Below are positions 43,001-50,559 of a stretch of DNA of 64,000 bases, in pieces. The notes beneath the pieces are model-generated. The model saw nothing but the letters and a program-made list of their open reading frames with translations. It did no database searches and had not been told where the DNA came from. This stretch comes from JAWVFK01 sp033856175 (GTDB lineage Bacteria > Actinomycetota > Thermoleophilia > Solirubrobacterales > 70-9), in NCBI GenBank assembly GCA_033856175.1, contig JAWVFK010000041.1, positions 1 to 64,000 on the forward strand. Direction: 5' to 3'. The translations under genes were made by a program, and so were the position numbers. Every line of letters starts with the position of its first letter. Position 1 is the stretch's first letter.

Positions 43001-44736
43001 CCGAGGCCGGCCAGACCAACGATCGCGACGGCCTCCAGCAGATCATCCGCCGCCTCGGCGACCTGACCGCGGCCGAGTGCGCCGAGCGAGTGGCGGAGGG
43101 CTATTCGGCGGTGACGATGCTGGAGAAGCTCGTCGCCGAGCGCCGCGTCGCCGTGGTCCGAGTCGCCGGCGAGGAGCGCTACATCGCCGCCGAGGACGCC
43201 GGCGTCTATCGCGACGCGCTCGGGGTGCCGCCGCCGGCCGGCCTGCCGGAGAGCTTCCTCGAGCCGGTCGAGGACGCGATGCTGCGGCTGGTCCGCCGCT
43301 ACGCGCGCACCCGCGGACCCTTCCCGACGGCCCAGATCAAGGCCCGTTTCGGCATCGATCCGACCCCGGCGCTGCGCGAGCTCGAGCGCGCCGGCGACAT
43401 CGTCCGCGGCGAGCTGCTGCCGGGGGGCAGCGAGCGCGAGTGGTGCGACGCCGACGTCCTGCGCCGCATCCGCCGCGCCAGCCTCGCCCATCTGCGCCGC
43501 GAGGTCGAGGCCGTCGACCCGAGCCAGCTCGCGCGCTTCCTGCCGGCCTGGCAGAACGTCGACGTCCACCGCCCGACCGGCGCCGGGCCCGACCGCCTGC
43601 GCGAGGCCCTGGTGCCGCTGCAGGGGGTCGCGCTGACGCCCGAGGTCTGGGAGCGCGACGTCCTGCCGCGCCGCCTCGGCGGCTACAGCCCCGCCTGGAT
43701 GGACCAGCTCTGTACCGGCGGCGAGCTCGTCTGGATCGGCGCCGGTGCCCTCGGCCGAACCGGCGGTCGCGTCGCCCTCTACTTCCGCGAGGACGTCCAC
43801 CTCGCCGGCCCGCCGCCGGCGAATGCCAAGATCGAGCCGCCCGAGGGCGAGCTCCACGACCACATCCGCGAGCGCCTCGCCGCCGGCCCGTCCTTCTGGC
43901 TCGACCTGCTGGGCGCCGAGGGGATCGCCGCCGAGGAGCTCCACGCCGCGCTCTGGGACCTCGCCTGGGCGGGTGAGGCGACCAACGACGCCTTCGCGCC
44001 GCTGCGGGCGCCGCGCCTGCGGGCGACCCAGAGCCACGAGCGCCGCGGCCGCCGCTTCGCCCGCCGCCGCGCCGGCACCGGCGAGGCGGTCCAGGGCCGC
44101 TGGTCGCTGACCTCGAGCCTCTTCGCCGCCGCTCCGGCTATCGGCCCGCGCCAGCGGGCGCTGGCCGAGCTGATGCTCGAGCGCTACGGCATCGTCACCC
44201 GCGAGACCGTTCTCGCCGAGGGTGTCCCAGGGGGCTTCGCCACGCTCTATGGCGAGCTCGGCAACCTCGAGCTGCTGGGCACGGCGCGCCGGGGCTACTT
44301 CGTCGCCGGCCTCGGCGGCGCCCAGTTCGCGCTCCCCGGCGCCGTCGAGCGGCTGCGCGGCCTGCCGATCGACGAGGGCCGCTACCAACTGCTCGCGGCG
44401 ACCGACCCCGCCAATCCCTACGGCGCCACGCTCCCCTGGCCGAAGCGCGAAGGCTCTCGGCGCCCGGCCCGAACCCACGGCGCCTACCTGCTGATGCGCG
44501 ACGGCGTGCCGCTGATCTACGTCGAGCGCGGCGGCCGCGGCCTCGTCCGCCTGACTGAGCTCGGCGGCGAGGCCTGGGGCGAGGCGCTCGCCGAGCTGAC
44601 CGCCGCCGCTCGCGAGGGCCAGATCCCGAAGCTCGCGGTCGAGCGCATCGACGGCCAGCCGGCGATCGGCTCCGGCCTCGAGGAGGCCCTGCTCGCCAAC
44701 GGCTTCAGCCGCCAGCCCCGCCGGCTCGTCGCCTAG
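40015..44736 (+). CDS. lhr: Lhr-family large ATP-dependent DNA helicase with two extra in-frame insertions
   Basis: 1573 residues. SF2 motifs: PTEAQTRGWPAI, I APTGSGKTLAAFL, Ia SPLKALAYDIERNL, II VDEIHAV (DEIH), III GLSATQRPL, IV FVNNRRGAERLAKRL, V ATSSLELGIDMGAVDLV, VI GLQRIGRAGH. The Lhr core is followed by the long Lhr C-terminal region (to the end). Lhr is a 3'-5' helicase of DNA repair. Two stretches are foreign to the core: residues about 187-226, between ERLENL and VQRIGLSAT, and about 357-415, between ELPATE and EIARAHHGS. Both are Pro/Gly/Arg-rich and encoded by palindromic DNA. The TTG start at 40015 follows a -10 hexamer. The Nei gene starts 11 bp downstream, as in mycobacteria where lhr and nei2 are adjacent. 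Confidence 0.93.
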   Translation: MTTDRKASAKQALELFGEPTRRWFQASFAAPTEAQTRGWPAIASGAHTLIAAPTGSGKTLAAFLWGIDKLSQGEDPEPGVRIVYVSPLKALAYDIERNLRAPMRGIGVEVSVGLRTGDTSQRDRRLMRREPPRILITTPESLYLMLSSGAREILGGVETVIVDEIHAVAQSKRGAHLALTLERLENLTRSRLNPTAPGREAEEVGGIAPVAPAMRPAEEATGAVVQRIGLSATQRPLETVASFLVGPHRECEIVDASRPKELDLQICVPVDDMTDPAAGRESKRGHTADELPEPLPDDIAPQHASIWPAMYPELLRLVQEHTSTIIFVNNRRGAERLAKRLNELANEDDWQELPATEHAGHTDSADAAGPPPGRTADTPAASGGRLSREPAPPGKLGPGGLVPGPPSEPRKDPRTTPLEPEPKEIARAHHGSLSHEERATVEELLKSGQLPCLVATSSLELGIDMGAVDLVIQVESPKSVTRGLQRIGRAGHGLGEVSKGRIFPKYRGDLLECAVVVKRMRANEIEETVVPRNPLDVLAQHLVSMAALDEWSVDDVERLVTSSDSFRELSREQLENVLDMLDGRYPSERFAELRPRIVWDRTDGTIRGRPGARQLVVTNAGTIPDRGLYGVHLPDGRRVGELDEEMVYEARPGQTFLLGATTWRINEITRDRVIVTPAPGVPGAVPFWRGDGIGRPADLGRAIGEFSREAVSADPEQLARECDLDPRAAANLVAYLQEQQAATRVVPSDQTIVVERFRDEIGDWRLCVLSPFGGRVHAAWGLALSARIREEYELEADAIWSDDGIIVHLPDADEPPPADLVLIEPDEIEDLVVRELAGSALFGARFRENASRSLLIPRAYPGKRTPLWQQRLKSQNLLEVARDFPRFPVILETYREILRDVLDLPALRALLGDLHSRRISLVEVETPTASPFASSLLFDYVASYMYEGDTPSAERRAAALALDRDLLRELLGQEELRELLDPEALDEVTAQLQHRTEAGQTNDRDGLQQIIRRLGDLTAAECAERVAEGYSAVTMLEKLVAERRVAVVRVAGEERYIAAEDAGVYRDALGVPPPAGLPESFLEPVEDAMLRLVRRYARTRGPFPTAQIKARFGIDPTPALRELERAGDIVRGELLPGGSEREWCDADVLRRIRRASLAHLRREVEAVDPSQLARFLPAWQNVDVHRPTGAGPDRLREALVPLQGVALTPEVWERDVLPRRLGGYSPAWMDQLCTGGELVWIGAGALGRTGGRVALYFREDVHLAGPPPANAKIEPPEGELHDHIRERLAAGPSFWLDLLGAEGIAAEELHAALWDLAWAGEATNDAFAPLRAPRLRATQSHERRGRRFARRRAGTGEAVQGRWSLTSSLFAAAPAIGPRQRALAELMLERYGIVTRETVLAEGVPGGFATLYGELGNLELLGTARRGYFVAGLGGAQFALPGAVERLRGLPIDEGRYQLLAATDPANPYGATLPWPKREGSRRPARTHGAYLLMRDGVPLIYVERGGRGLVRLTELGGEAWGEALAELTAAAREGQIPKLAVERIDGQPAIGSGLEEALLANGFSRQPRRLVA
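40635..40683. repeat. hairpin-forming inverted repeat inside lhr (first insertion)
   Basis: A perfect 13-bp inverted pair, TGCCCCTGTCGCC at 40635-40647 and GGCGACAGGGGCA at 40671-40683, lies in the centre of an approximately 120-bp stretch (about 40573-40692) that has no counterpart in the Lhr helicase core. Reading frame is preserved. Confidence 0.65.
41085..41260. repeat. palindromic insertion inside lhr (second insertion)
   Basis: A large imperfect hairpin spans 41173-41225 (TCCCGGGA and CCCCCC on the left, GGGGGG and TCCCGGG on the right, loop near 41196-41205). Outer arms CGCGGGTCC (about 41117) and GGACCCGCG (about 41248) are also inverted copies. The stretch encodes a low-complexity Pro/Gly/Ala loop between helicase motifs IV and V. 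Confidence 0.6.
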
Positions 44737-44747
44737 GAAGGCCGCGA

Positions 44748-45521
44748 ATGGCCGAGGGCGACACGATTCACCGGTTGGCGCGGCGGATCGCCGAGGCGAT
44801 GGCGGGGGAGCCGGTCGCCGTGCGGGCGCCGAGCCCCCGAGGCGCCGCCGCCGGCCTCGCCCGGCTCGACGGCGGCCGGCTGACCCGCGCCGAGGCCCGC
44901 GGCAAGCACCTGCTGCTCTGGTTCGAGGCCGGCGGCGAGGAGCTCGTCCTCCACAGCCACCTGGCGATGAGCGGCTCCTGGCACATCCACCGCCCCGGCG
45001 ACCGCTGGCGCTACCGGCCGGACTCCGCCTGGGCGGTGCTCTCGACCGCGACCGCCGAGGCGGTGCAGTGGAACGGCCCGACATTGCGCGTCCTGCGGCC
45101 GGCCGAGCTCAGCCGCGACCCGCGCCTGGCCGCGCTCGGCCCCGACATCCTCGACCCGGCCTTCGACGTCGACGCTGGCGCCAAGGCGCTGCGCCGCCGC
45201 GGCGACCGCGAGCTCGGCGAGGCGCTGCTCGATCAGACGGCGATCGCCGGCATCGGCAACATCTACAAGAGCGAGGGCTGCTTTCGCGCCCGTGTCAACC
45301 CATGGCGCCGGCTCGGCGACCTCAGCGACGAAGAGCTGGCCGCGGTCGTCGCCGCGACGCGCGAGCTGATGCTCGCCGGCGCCGGCAGCGGGCGGATGCC
45401 GAAGCAGGTCTATCGCCGCGCCGGCCGCCCCTGCCCGCGCTGCCGGACGCGGCTGCGCTCACGCGGGCAGGGCGACGATGCCCGCACCACTTACTGGTGC
45501 CCGCACTGCCAGCCGGGATAA
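44748..45521 (+). CDS. Fpg/Nei-family DNA glycosylase (Nei2-like) with Ala in place of the N-terminal Pro
   Basis: 257 residues. The N-terminus is MAEGDTIHRLARRI: the family normally has MPEGD, with the Pro as the Schiff-base nucleophile and the following Glu as catalytic acid. Here the Pro is Ala while Glu is kept. The helix-two-turn-helix contains DQTAIAGIGNIYKSE. The C-terminal zinc finger is complete (CPRC, then CPHC). It lies 11 bp after lhr, suggesting joint function in excising oxidised bases and processing DNA. An N-terminal Ala amine could still act as nucleophile after Met removal, as Val does in NEIL3; this is inference. Confidence 0.88.
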   Translation: MAEGDTIHRLARRIAEAMAGEPVAVRAPSPRGAAAGLARLDGGRLTRAEARGKHLLLWFEAGGEELVLHSHLAMSGSWHIHRPGDRWRYRPDSAWAVLSTATAEAVQWNGPTLRVLRPAELSRDPRLAALGPDILDPAFDVDAGAKALRRRGDRELGEALLDQTAIAGIGNIYKSEGCFRARVNPWRRLGDLSDEELAAVVAATRELMLAGAGSGRMPKQVYRRAGRPCPRCRTRLRSRGQGDDARTTYWCPHCQPG

Positions 45522-45522
45522 T
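45517..45522 (+). promoter_or_regulatory. -10 hexamer GATAAT of a probable leaderless transcript
   Basis: GATAAT overlaps the stop codon of the Nei-like gene and ends 6 nt before ATG 45529. No Shine-Dalgarno sequence is present. Confidence 0.5.
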
Positions 45523-45528
45523 CCGCCG

Positions 45529-46215
45529 ATGGCCCCCGCGGAAACGGCCGAGAAGCTGCTCTCGCGCGTGCCGCTTTTCAGCGAGCTCTCGGGGGCCGAG
45601 CTGCGCCACATGTCCCAGGTGGCGGTCAGCCGCTCCTACGAGCAGGGCGCCCGCGTCTTTCACGAGGGTGACCACAGCGACGCCTGCTACATCATCCGCT
45701 CGGGCAGCTGCCGGGTCACCCGTGAGCACTCCGACGGCCGCGCGATCACCCTCGCCAACCTCGGCCCCGGCGACATCTTCGGCGAGCTGGCGATGCTCGA
45801 CGGCGAGGTCCGCTCGGCCAGCGTCGAGACGCTTACCGACGCCGAGCTGCTGGCGCTGCCGGCACGCGACGTGCGGGCGATGCTCGCTCGTCACCCGGAG
45901 ATCACCGTCAAGCTCGTCGCCGCTCTGACCCGTCGGCTGCGCGAGGCAAACGAGCGCGTCTCGCGCCAGTCGTTCCAGACGGTGCCGAGCCGGGTCGCCG
46001 GCGTCCTCGCCCAGCTCGTCGCCGAGGAGGCCCCGCGCGGCGAGGAGGGCATCACGATCCGGATGAACCAGGCCGACCTCGCCCAGCTGGCCGGCACCTC
46101 GCGTGAGAGCGTCAGCCGCTTCCTCGCCCAGCTCGAGCGAGCCGGGGTCGTCCTCTGCGGTCGCGGCCGAGTCACGGTTATGGACCCGCCGCGGCTGCGC
46201 AACTACATCTTCTGA
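45529..46215 (+). CDS. Crp/Fnr-family transcription regulator
   Basis: 228 residues. An N-terminal cyclic-nucleotide-binding beta-roll (LLSRVPLFSELSGAELRHM, FHEGDHSDACYIIRSGSCRVTRE, LGPGDIFGELAMLDGEVRSASVET) precedes a linker helix and a C-terminal winged helix (MNQADLAQLAGTSRESVSRFLAQLERAGVV). The phosphate-binding cassette GELAMLDGEVRSASV is close to cAMP-binding members. No Fe-S cysteines of the FNR type are seen. Which genes it controls is not evident; its own mRNA appears leaderless. Confidence 0.93.
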   Translation: MAPAETAEKLLSRVPLFSELSGAELRHMSQVAVSRSYEQGARVFHEGDHSDACYIIRSGSCRVTREHSDGRAITLANLGPGDIFGELAMLDGEVRSASVETLTDAELLALPARDVRAMLARHPEITVKLVAALTRRLREANERVSRQSFQTVPSRVAGVLAQLVAEEAPRGEEGITIRMNQADLAQLAGTSRESVSRFLAQLERAGVVLCGRGRVTVMDPPRLRNYIF

Positions 46216-46238
46216 GCGCAGGCGAGGACGGGGCACCG

Positions 46239-46910
46239 ATGCGTCGTCAGCCCGACTACGAGGCGATGCGAGCGGCGATGGTCGAGCGCCAGCTGCGCCG
46301 CCGCGGCATCCGCGACGAGCGCGTGCTCGCGGCGATGGCGACGGTCCCGCGCGAGGAGTTCGTGCCCGAGCGCCGGCGCCGTCGCGCCTATGACGACTCG
46401 GCGTTGCCGATCGGCAACGGCCCGACGATCTCCCAGCCCTGGGTCGTCGCGACGATCTGCGAGGCGCTGGCGCCGGCGGCCGATCACCGCGTTCTCGAGA
46501 TCGGCACCGGCTCGGGCTACTCGGCGGCGGTGCTGGCGCGCCTGGCGAGGGCGGTCGTCTCGGTCGAGCGCGACCCGCAGCTCGCCGATGCCGCGCGCCA
46601 GCGCCTCGGCCGGCTCGGCGTCGAGGGGGTGGAGGTCGTCGTCGCCGACGGCAGCGCCGGCCTGCCGGATCGCGGGCCCTTCGACGCCGTCGCGGTCCAC
46701 GCGACCGCGCCGTCGGCGCCGCGCAGCCTGCTCGCCTCGCTGCCGCAGGGCGGCCGCCTCGTGGTGCCGATCGCGGGCGACGGAGCCGACGTGCTGATGC
46801 TCTTCGCCCGCGACGGCGAGCGGATCGAACGAACGGTCATCGGCCCCTGCCGCTTCGTGCCGCTGGTCGGCCGCGAGGGCTTCGCGGAAAGCGGCGCCGA
46901 GAACGGTTAG
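46239..46910 (+). CDS. pcm: protein-L-isoaspartate O-methyltransferase
   Basis: 223 residues. Pcm hallmarks: MVERQLRRRGIRDERVLAAMATVPREEFVP at the N-terminus, the ISQPWVVATICEAL helix, motif I VLEIGTGSGYSAAVLARL, VVSVERDPQLADAARQRL, FDAVAVHATAP and PQGGRLVVPI. It methylates isoaspartyl residues in damaged proteins using SAM to start repair. Normal length. It follows the Crp gene by 23 bp. Confidence 0.93.
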   Translation: MRRQPDYEAMRAAMVERQLRRRGIRDERVLAAMATVPREEFVPERRRRRAYDDSALPIGNGPTISQPWVVATICEALAPAADHRVLEIGTGSGYSAAVLARLARAVVSVERDPQLADAARQRLGRLGVEGVEVVVADGSAGLPDRGPFDAVAVHATAPSAPRSLLASLPQGGRLVVPIAGDGADVLMLFARDGERIERTVIGPCRFVPLVGREGFAESGAENG

Positions 46911-46913
46911 CCT
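46908..46913 (+). promoter_or_regulatory. -10 hexamer TAGCCT of a probable leaderless transcript
   Basis: TAGCCT overlaps the pcm stop codon and ends 7 nt before GTG 46921. No ribosome binding site lies between. Confidence 0.4.
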
Positions 46914-46920
46914 GCCGTCC

Positions 46921-47325
46921 GTGACCGGCGCCTCCTTCGTCCTCAACTTCTACTCCGCGGTCTTCGTCGACCAGCTGCGGCGCGGCCGCAAGACGGCGAC
47001 GATCCGCCTCGGCGACAAGAGCAGCAAGTACCGCCGCGGCCAGGTCGTCTGGGTCACGGTCGGCTTTCGCCACAGCCCGCGCGAGAAGATCTTCGATGCC
47101 GTCATCGACGACGTCGAGGTCAAGCTGGTCAAGGACCTCTCGCCGCGCGACATCGAGCACGACAACCCCGAGTTCCGCCGCATCGAGGAGACCACCAACT
47201 TCCTCGAGCAGATCTACGGTCGCGAGGTCACCACCGAGGACCTCGTCACCGTGATCCGCTTCTCGCAGATCGTCGAACGCCCCGGCTCCCACCTGGGCAA
47301 CGGCGAAACCCCCTCGCAAAACTGA
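46921..47325 (+). CDS. ASCH-domain (PUA-like) protein
   Basis: 134 residues. The N-terminal FVDQLRRGRKTATIRLGDKSSKYRRGQVVWVTVG stretch matches the ASCH/PUA-like barrel, whose members bind RNA or modified nucleosides. The rest continues with HSPREKIFDAVIDDVEVKLVKDLSPRDI. Some ASCH proteins are nucleases or N4-acetylcytidine amidohydrolases, but the activity here is unknown. The GTG start is 10 bp after pcm. Confidence 0.8.
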   Translation: MTGASFVLNFYSAVFVDQLRRGRKTATIRLGDKSSKYRRGQVVWVTVGFRHSPREKIFDAVIDDVEVKLVKDLSPRDIEHDNPEFRRIEETTNFLEQIYGREVTTEDLVTVIRFSQIVERPGSHLGNGETPSQN

Positions 47326-47350
47326 CCAGCCCGCCAAGCGGGTTTGTCGT

Positions 47351-47377
47351 TTGGCACTCTCCCCTATAGAGTGCCAA
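47351..47377 (+). promoter_or_regulatory. CIRCE operator of groES-groEL
   Basis: A perfect inverted repeat, TTGGCACTC then nine bases then GAGTGCCAA, matches the CIRCE consensus (TTAGCACTC-N9-GAGTGCTAA) with one compensated change per arm. It lies 64 bp upstream of groES, so HrcA is expected to repress the operon. A possible -10 TATAGA falls within the spacer/right arm (47365-47370) with TTGTCG at 47344 upstream, which would let the repressor block polymerase directly; the promoter part is tentative. Confidence 0.93.
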
Positions 47378-47441
47378 CTCGCCCCGGCGCCCAACCGCCG
47401 CGGCGCACCTGGCTTTTGTTGGATCGAACGGAGGTAAGCGA

Positions 47442-47726
47442 ATGAACCTGAAGCCTCTCGGCGATCGTCTGATCGTCAAGGCAACGGAGGAAGAGGAGAC
47501 GACCGCGAGCGGTCTCGTCCTGCCCGACACGGCGAAGGAGAAGCCGCAGCGAGGCAAGGTCGTGGCAGTCGGCGACGGTCCGATCGAGGACGGCAAGCGC
47601 CGTCCGCTCGACGTCAAAGAAGGCGACGAGGTCCTCTACAGCAAGTACGGCGGCACCGAGATCACGGTTGAGAACGAGGATCTCCTGGTGCTGCGCGAAT
47701 CGGACGTGCTCGCAAAGGTCGAGTAG
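47442..47726 (+). CDS. groES: co-chaperonin GroES (Hsp10)
   Basis: 94 residues, full length. Begins MNLKPLGDRLIVKATEEEE, has the mobile loop TTASGLVLPDTAKEKP, GKVVAVGDGP and ends in a VLYSKYGGTEITVENEDLLVLRESDVLAKVE barrel. It caps the GroEL ring during protein folding in the cytoplasm. A GGAGGT sits 6 nt upstream of the ATG. CIRCE lies upstream and groEL 34 bp downstream. Confidence 0.98.
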   Translation: MNLKPLGDRLIVKATEEEETTASGLVLPDTAKEKPQRGKVVAVGDGPIEDGKRRPLDVKEGDEVLYSKYGGTEITVENEDLLVLRESDVLAKVE

Positions 47727-47760
47727 CGGTCCAGGCACTTAAGAGAAGGAGGAACTGAAC

Positions 47761-49395
47761 ATGGCTCATAAAGAGCTGAAGTACGGCGAGGAGGCTCGCG
47801 GCGCGCTGCAGACCGGCGTCGATGCAGTCGCCGACGCAGTCAAGGTCACGCTCGGCCCCAAGGGCCGGTACGTCGTCCTCGACAAGAAGTTCGGCGCGCC
47901 GACCATCACCAACGACGGCGTCACGATCGCGCGTGAGATCGAGATCGAGGACGTCTTCGCCAACCAGGGCGCGCAGCTCGTCCGCGAGGTAGCGACCGCC
48001 ACCAACGACGTTGCCGGCGACGGCACGACGACGGCGACGCTGCTCGCACAGACGATCGTCCGCCACGGCCTCAAGAACGTGGCCGCCGGCGCCAACCCGC
48101 TGGCCCTGCGCAAGGGCATCGAGCAGGCTGTCGACCAGGTGGTCGAGACCCTGCGCGAGAAGCAGTCGAAGGAGATCTCGGGCAAGGACCAGATTGCCCG
48201 CGTCGCCGCCATCTCAGCGGCCGACGACGAGATCGGCGACATCATCGCCGACGCCATCGACAAGGTCGGCAAGGACGGCGTGGTCAACGTCGAAGAGGGC
48301 CAGACCTTCGGGATGGAGCTCGAGTTCACCGAGGGCATGCAGTTCGACAAGGGCTACATCTCGCCCTACATGGTCACCGACCAGGATCGTATGGAGGCCG
48401 TTCTCGACGACCCCTACGTCCTGATCGCCAACCAGAAGATCGGCTCGGTCCGCGATCTGCTGCCGGTTCTGGAGCAGGTCATGCAGGGCGGCAAGCCGCT
48501 CGTCATCATCGCCGAGGACGTCGAGGGCGAGAGCCTCGCGACGCTCGTCGTCAACAAGCTCCGCGGCACCTTCACGGGCGTCGCGGTCAAGGCACCGGGC
48601 TTCGGCGATCGCCGTAAGCGGATGCTCGAGGACATCGCGATCCTCACCGGCGCCGAGGTCATCACCGAGGAGATGGGCCTGAAGCTGGAGAACACCCAGG
48701 TGGACCAGCTCGGCAAGGCCCGTCGCGTCGTCGTCTCGAAGGACAACACGACGATCATCGACGGTGGCGGCGAGTCCGACCAGATCAAGGGCCGGATCAA
48801 GCAGATCAAGCAGGAGATCGAGTCAACCGACTCGGACTTCGATCGCGAGAAGCTCCAGGAGCGTCTCGCCAAGCTGGCTGGCGGTGTCGCCGTGGTCAAG
48901 GTCGGAGCTGCGACCGAGACCGAGATGAAGGAGAAGAAGCACCGCGTCGAGGACGCCCTCCAGGCGACCCGCGCGGCGCTCGAGGAGGGCATCGTCCCCG
49001 GTGGCGGCGTAGCGCTGCTGAACGCCCAGGACGCGGTCGACCTCGACTCCTACAGCGACGACGACGAGCGCACGGGCGCCAGCATCATCAGGCGCTCGCT
49101 CGAGGAGCCGATCCGGCAGATCGCCGAGAACTCGGGCTTCGAGGGCTCGGTCGTGGTCAACAAGGTCCGTGACATGAAGCCGGGCGAGGGCCTCAACGCC
49201 TCCAACGGCGAGTACGGCGCCCTCGTCGCGGCCGGCGTCATCGACCCGACGATGGTCACCCGGTCGGCGCTGCAGAACGCAGCCTCGATCGCCAAGAACA
49301 TCCTGACGACGGAGTGCATCGTCGCCGAGCCGCCCGAGAAGGACGGCGGCGGAATGCCCGGCGGTGGCATGCCGGACATGGGCGGGATGATGTAG
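47761..49395 (+). CDS. groEL: chaperonin GroEL (Hsp60)
   Basis: 544 residues, full length. Contains VTLGPKGRYVVLDKKFGAPTITNDGVTIA, the ATPase loop AGDGTTTATLLAQ, apical-domain segments (EFTEGMQFDKGYISPYMVTD) and the C-terminal equatorial EEGIVPGGGVALL. It ends with a Gly-Met-rich tail (GGGMPGGGMPDMGGMM), typical of general housekeeping GroEL rather than the His-rich GroEL1 paralogue. A strong AAGGAGG lies 8 nt before the ATG. Followed by a rho-independent terminator. Confidence 0.98.
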   Translation: MAHKELKYGEEARGALQTGVDAVADAVKVTLGPKGRYVVLDKKFGAPTITNDGVTIAREIEIEDVFANQGAQLVREVATATNDVAGDGTTTATLLAQTIVRHGLKNVAAGANPLALRKGIEQAVDQVVETLREKQSKEISGKDQIARVAAISAADDEIGDIIADAIDKVGKDGVVNVEEGQTFGMELEFTEGMQFDKGYISPYMVTDQDRMEAVLDDPYVLIANQKIGSVRDLLPVLEQVMQGGKPLVIIAEDVEGESLATLVVNKLRGTFTGVAVKAPGFGDRRKRMLEDIAILTGAEVITEEMGLKLENTQVDQLGKARRVVVSKDNTTIIDGGGESDQIKGRIKQIKQEIESTDSDFDREKLQERLAKLAGGVAVVKVGAATETEMKEKKHRVEDALQATRAALEEGIVPGGGVALLNAQDAVDLDSYSDDDERTGASIIRRSLEEPIRQIAENSGFEGSVVVNKVRDMKPGEGLNASNGEYGALVAAGVIDPTMVTRSALQNAASIAKNILTTECIVAEPPEKDGGGMPGGGMPDMGGMM

Positions 49396-49444
49396 CCACG
49401 CCGCAAGGCGACTACGCTCGTCGCAACAGGCGAGTGTCTTTTTC

Positions 49445-49477
49445 GAGAGGCCCGGTGAAAGCCGGGCCTCTCTTTTT
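49445..49477 (+). terminator. rho-independent terminator of groES-groEL
   Basis: An 11-bp perfect stem (GAGAGGCCCGG at 49445-49455 with CCGGGCCTCTC at 49462-49472) and a 6-nt loop, followed by TTTTT. Confidence 0.92.
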
Positions 49478-49507
49478 GCCCGCAGGCGGCGCTCGGCCGG
49501 CGAGGGG

Positions 49508-50410
49508 TCAGCCCTGGGTCAGGACCTCGGCCATCGGCCGGGGCTCGACGCCGAGGCGGCGGGCGTCCTCGCTGCCGCGCGGCGTCGTCATCGATACCTC
49601 CATCAGCTCCGCCTCCTCCCAGGTGGCGAAGACCGGCGGCCCGACGAGGCCGCGCAGGGTCAGCAGGCCGCGGCGGACGAAGGGCAGGGGGACGTGGAGC
49701 ACGGGCCGCTCGCGGCCGGCCGTGCGGGCGATCAGCCGGGCGATCTCCTCGTAGCTCATCGTCTGCGGCCCGGCGAGCTCATGGCGCTGTGGCCCGCCCT
49801 CTCCGGCGAGGGCGTTGACCACGCAGCGGGCGACGTCGGCTGCGGCGATCGGCTGGAAGCGAGCCCGGGCGGGGCCAGCCACCGGCAGCACCGGCAGCAG
49901 CGCCAGCCGCCGCTGCAGCTTGATCCAGCGGTCATCGGGCCCGTAGACGATCGAGGGGGCGAAGACAGTGGTGTTCAGGGGCGATTCGAGCACGGCCTGC
50001 TCGGCCAGCGCCTTGGCGCGGAAGAAGCGTGTGCGCTGGAAGGTCGTCGCGTTGAGCGCCGAGAAGAAGACGAAGCGCTCGACGCCGGCGCGCTCGGCGG
50101 CGCGCAGCAGGCGAACCGTGGCGAGCCCGGTGATCTCGCCGACCGTGCCCTTGGGCTCGTCGCGGATCGCCGCCGCCAGGTGGATGACCGTGTCGACGCC
50201 GCGCAGCGCCTGCTTGGCGAGGTGGGCGTCGCCGAGCTCGGCGAGGTCGCCGAGGGCGATCTGGACCCGGACTCGCGAAGGGCCCAGGCGCCGCGGCTCA
50301 CGAACGAGGGCGCGGACCTCGTGGCCGCCGGCGAGCAGCAGCCCCAGCAGCTCGCCGCCGACGAGGCCCGTCGCTCCGGTCACCAGGATCATGCCTCGCA
50401 GGCTACCCAT
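49508..50410 (-). CDS. NAD(P)-binding epimerase/dehydratase-like protein (NDUFA9-type atypical SDR)
   Basis: About 300 residues. Rossmann loop MILVTGATGLVGGELLGLLL, VRALVREPRRL, GVDTVIHLAAAIRD, FVFFSALNATTFQRTRFFRAKALAEQAV (the Tyr of Y-x-x-x-K is Phe: FFRAK) and VFAPSIVYGPDDRW. This matches atypical SDRs of the NDUFA9/YlbE-like group, which often lack the catalytic Tyr and act as NAD(P) sensors, quinone reductases or assembly factors. ATG 50410 has GGAGAG just upstream; ATG 50392 is an alternative. Divergent from fdxA and convergent with groEL. Confidence 0.83.
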   Translation of the reverse strand: MGSLRGMILVTGATGLVGGELLGLLLAGGHEVRALVREPRRLGPSRVRVQIALGDLAELGDAHLAKQALRGVDTVIHLAAAIRDEPKGTVGEITGLATVRLLRAAERAGVERFVFFSALNATTFQRTRFFRAKALAEQAVLESPLNTTVFAPSIVYGPDDRWIKLQRRLALLPVLPVAGPARARFQPIAAADVARCVVNALAGEGGPQRHELAGPQTMSYEEIARLIARTAGRERPVLHVPLPFVRRGLLTLRGLVGPPVFATWEEAELMEVSMTTPRGSEDARRLGVEPRPMAEVLTQG

Positions 50411-50559
50411 CGCCTCTCCGCGCCTGCGAGACGGCTCCCCGGCCGGCGGAGCCCTAGAATGTCCGACTCGCTCGCCGGGGAGGCCGGTGGGCGCTGAGCA
50501 AATCGACAAGCGGCGGGCCGCGACGCGGCCGCCGGGAGCCAAGTAGGAGGGACACCCGC

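Noticed and set aside
40963..45084. A 1373-residue open frame on the minus strand opposite lhr and nei
   Set aside because: It is an antisense shadow created by strong third-base GC bias: low-complexity Arg/Gly/Ala/Leu/Asp composition, no motifs, while the plus strand carries complete helicase motifs.
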